Source of the DNA: Bacteroidales bacterium Bact_20
GTDB lineage: Bacteria > Bacteroidota > Bacteroidia > Bacteroidales > DTU049
Direction of reading: 5' to 3'
DNA: 8,852 nt
Assembly: GCA_001603615.1 (NCBI GenBank)
Contig: LUZL01000131.1
Span: forward strand, 497-9,348
Shown here: positions 6,667 through 8,852 of the stretch, one piece after another
How the letters are laid out: the number at the start of each line of letters is the position of its first letter
Numbering within the stretch: the stretch's first letter is position 1
The notes under the pieces: generated by a model
Seen by the model: only the letters and a program-made list of their open reading frames with translations
Databases searched by the model: none
Told to the model about the DNA's origin: nothing
Made by a program: the position numbers and the translations under genes

Positions 6667-8852
6667 ATGAAAAAATTATTTGCATTTGCTATTATACTTT
6701 TATTATGCTTTAGAGTTTCAGCACAGAGCTTCACACAGGAATCCATGCAGAGAGAAATGCCCGAATTTACAATAACAGGTAAAGTGATAGACTCTATTAC
6801 TCAAAAACCTATTGAGTTTGCTGTCATAGCTTTGTATCAAACTAAGGACAGCTCTTTAGTTAATGGTACTACTACTGATATAAATGGTAATTTCAATTTA
6901 AAACATAAAGGTGTTGGTAATTTTTATTTAAAAATTAGTTTTGTTGGCTATGCAAATAAGATAGTTCCTGATATTTTATTAAATCCTCGTACTGGCAATT
7001 TCTCTGTTAATATAGGAACTATAATGATCAGACCATCTTCATTTATGCTGGAGGGTGTAGCTGTAGTTGCAGAAAAGCCAATGATAGAGCTACAAGCTGA
7101 TAAAAGAATAGTAAATGTAGATCAAATATTAACTGCAAAAGGTGGTACTGCAATAGATGTTTTAGAGAATGTACCTGGTGTAGAAGTAGATGATGAGGGA
7201 AATGTGAGCTTGCGTGGGAATCAAAATGTTACTATTCTGATAGATAACCGTCCAGTAGCACTTTTAGGAGATAATAAGACCATTTTAGAACAAATAAATG
7301 CAGATGAAATAGAAAATATTGAAATTTTGACTAATCCATCTGCTAAATATAATCCGGAAGGTACTAGTGGTATTATAAATTTAAAACTAAAAAAGCAAAA
7401 ATCTTTTGGATTAAATAGTTTGATACGTATCTCTGGTGGGCTAATGAATAAAAATGTACAAGATTTTTCTAATTTTAAACCTTTATTATCTCCTTTGTCA
7501 GCTATGTTAGCAGTTTCTTATGATATTAAAAAGTTTACTTTTAATATTCAATATTCTGCTAGATACAGAAAACATTATATGAGAGGAACTACATATACTG
7601 AAAATTATAACTTAGATGATTTACATTATTTAAATCAAAATAATTATGGTAATCATGGTGGTTGGAATCAAAATATACAAGGTACTATAGAATGGAGACC
7701 TAATAATAACAATACTTTAGGACTAAATGCTTCATATAGATATAGAGTAGATAAAGATGAGTCAGATACATGGGTAGAATATTCTGATACTTTAAAAAAT
7801 CCTACTCAAATTTATAATATTATAGAATCTGCAGATGATACATCTAGAAATATGAGTTTAGCTTTATATTATACTCATAAATTTCCTAAAAAAGATCATA
7901 AACTAGAAGTAAATACCTCTGTATATCCTAGCTACTCTCCTGAATATAGTTTTATTAAAAGGAATTATTATGAATCTGATCATATAACTCCATCTACGAC
8001 ACACTCATCTATCTGGAATAAAACTTACCAACTTACAGATAATATTCAGGGATATTTAAAAATAGATCATACTTATCCTTTTAATGATAGTACAAAACTA
8101 GAGAGTGGTTTTGAATCTAATCTGCGTAAATACGATATGGATACAAGATATTACAATTATCTTTTTAATCAAGAACAATATATCATTGATACAGCACAGA
8201 GTAATCATTTTTTATATGATGAGTTTGTAAATGCATTATATTTTGTTTTTAATACAAAAATTAGAAAATGGGGATTGTCATTAGGTTTACGTGGAGAGAT
8301 GGTAAATACTAATCCTAGAGAATATAATTCTAATGATAATAAAAATACATATTACAGCCTATATCCTTCTGGTGCTTTATCATATAATATAAGTAAAACT
8401 CAACAAATACAGTTTATTTATAGTCGTAGAGTAAATAGACCAGGGTTTTGGTATTTAAATCCTCATACCAATTACTCAACATATCCATATCTCAGAAGTG
8501 GTAATCCATATCTTAAGCCAGAATATATAAATTCTTTTGAATTATCTTTTATGCAATATATCAAAAAAGGTTTAATAAGTCCATCTTTGTTTTATCGTAA
8601 TACTACTGATATGATAAGTGATTATCTTAAGCCACTTAATGATACTGTTTATTTAACCACTTACGAAAACTTTAAATCTTCAAGCTCATATGGGTTAGAT
8701 ATTACTTTTCAATATAGATTATTTACTTTTTGGAATTTAATGTTTAATACAGTCTTTTATTATAACATTATTGATGGATCTAATGTAGATGCTAGTGTGA
8801 AAAGTGAATCATTTGGTGGATTTGCGAGATTAAATAATCAATTTAAGTTTAA
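6667..8852 (+). CDS. TonB-dependent outer-membrane receptor with CRD, plug and OMP_b-brl_3 barrel (3' end missing)
   Basis: The frame opens at an ATG at 6667 and is still open at the right edge after 728 codons; family members usually run to about 800-900 residues, so a small C-terminal part is missing. A signal peptide (1-19/20, ending VSAQ) is followed by a CRD (about 36-118, GKVIDSITQKPIEFAVIALY, then TDINGNF and SFVGY) and a plug domain (about 127-242) with LENVPGVEVDDEGNVSLRGN (166-185), ILIDNRP (190-196) and NPSAKYNPEGTSGIINLKLK (223-242). The rest is a beta-barrel. SRRVNRPGFWYLNP (586-599) and SGNPYLKPEY (611-620) are hallmarks of the OMP_b-brl_3 group. These receptors import substrates across the outer membrane with energy from TonB/ExbBD; the substrate cannot be told here, and no SusD-like partner is in view. 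It is transcribed away from the OmpA operon. Confidence 0.92.
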   Translation, partial: MKKLFAFAIILLLCFRVSAQSFTQESMQREMPEFTITGKVIDSITQKPIEFAVIALYQTKDSSLVNGTTTDINGNFNLKHKGVGNFYLKISFVGYANKIVPDILLNPRTGNFSVNIGTIMIRPSSFMLEGVAVVAEKPMIELQADKRIVNVDQILTAKGGTAIDVLENVPGVEVDDEGNVSLRGNQNVTILIDNRPVALLGDNKTILEQINADEIENIEILTNPSAKYNPEGTSGIINLKLKKQKSFGLNSLIRISGGLMNKNVQDFSNFKPLLSPLSAMLAVSYDIKKFTFNIQYSARYRKHYMRGTTYTENYNLDDLHYLNQNNYGNHGGWNQNIQGTIEWRPNNNNTLGLNASYRYRVDKDESDTWVEYSDTLKNPTQIYNIIESADDTSRNMSLALYYTHKFPKKDHKLEVNTSVYPSYSPEYSFIKRNYYESDHITPSTTHSSIWNKTYQLTDNIQGYLKIDHTYPFNDSTKLESGFESNLRKYDMDTRYYNYLFNQEQYIIDTAQSNHFLYDEFVNALYFVFNTKIRKWGLSLGLRGEMVNTNPREYNSNDNKNTYYSLYPSGALSYNISKTQQIQFIYSRRVNRPGFWYLNPHTNYSTYPYLRSGNPYLKPEYINSFELSFMQYIKKGLISPSLFYRNTTDMISDYLKPLNDTVYLTTYENFKSSSSYGLDITFQYRLFTFWNLMFNTVFYYNIIDGSNVDASVKSESFGGFARLNNQFKF

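Overview
The window comes from the chromosome of a very AT-rich member of the Bacteroidota. The signs are the outer-membrane and periplasmic families present (a TonB-dependent receptor with the OMP_b-brl_3 type barrel, a PorE-like TPR/propeller/CRD/OmpA architecture), signal peptides ending in ...AQ or ...SQ, starts with no Shine-Dalgarno sequence, and a TatC that carries the Flavobacteriia/Cytophagia-type periplasmic loop. Genus cannot be told from the sequence.

Layout, left to right. (1) 1-542, minus strand: a tatA-tatC pair for the twin-arginine translocase; tatC runs off the left edge, so only its first 107 codons are present. (2) 584-626: a long AT-rich hairpin, the likely terminator of the next unit. 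(3) 644-6522, minus strand: four tightly packed genes with gaps of only 12-17 bases, transcribed leftwards in the order large OmpA-family protein (691 aa), CRD-SPOR protein (221 aa), periplasmic TPR protein (349 aa), second large OmpA-family protein (680 aa). (4) 6523-6666: a 144-base, almost pure A/T divergent promoter region. (5) 6667 to the right edge, plus strand: a TonB-dependent outer-membrane receptor, cut by the window end after 728 codons.

The four-gene operon is the most interesting part. The first and last genes are paralogues with the same domain order: signal peptide, TPR, PD40 beta-propeller, carboxypeptidase-regulatory-like domain (CRD), OmpA-type peptidoglycan-binding domain. 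That order is the one known for PorE of the type IX secretion system, although PorE is a lipoprotein and neither protein here has a lipobox. The small second gene carries a third copy of the same CRD, but its C-terminal domain is SPOR (a glycan-strand binder) instead of OmpA. The third gene is made almost wholly of nine 34-residue TPR units. Together they look like a cell-wall-attached periplasmic scaffold in which one CRD module is tethered to peptidoglycan by two chemically different anchors. This role is inferred; no substrate or secretion partner is encoded in the window.
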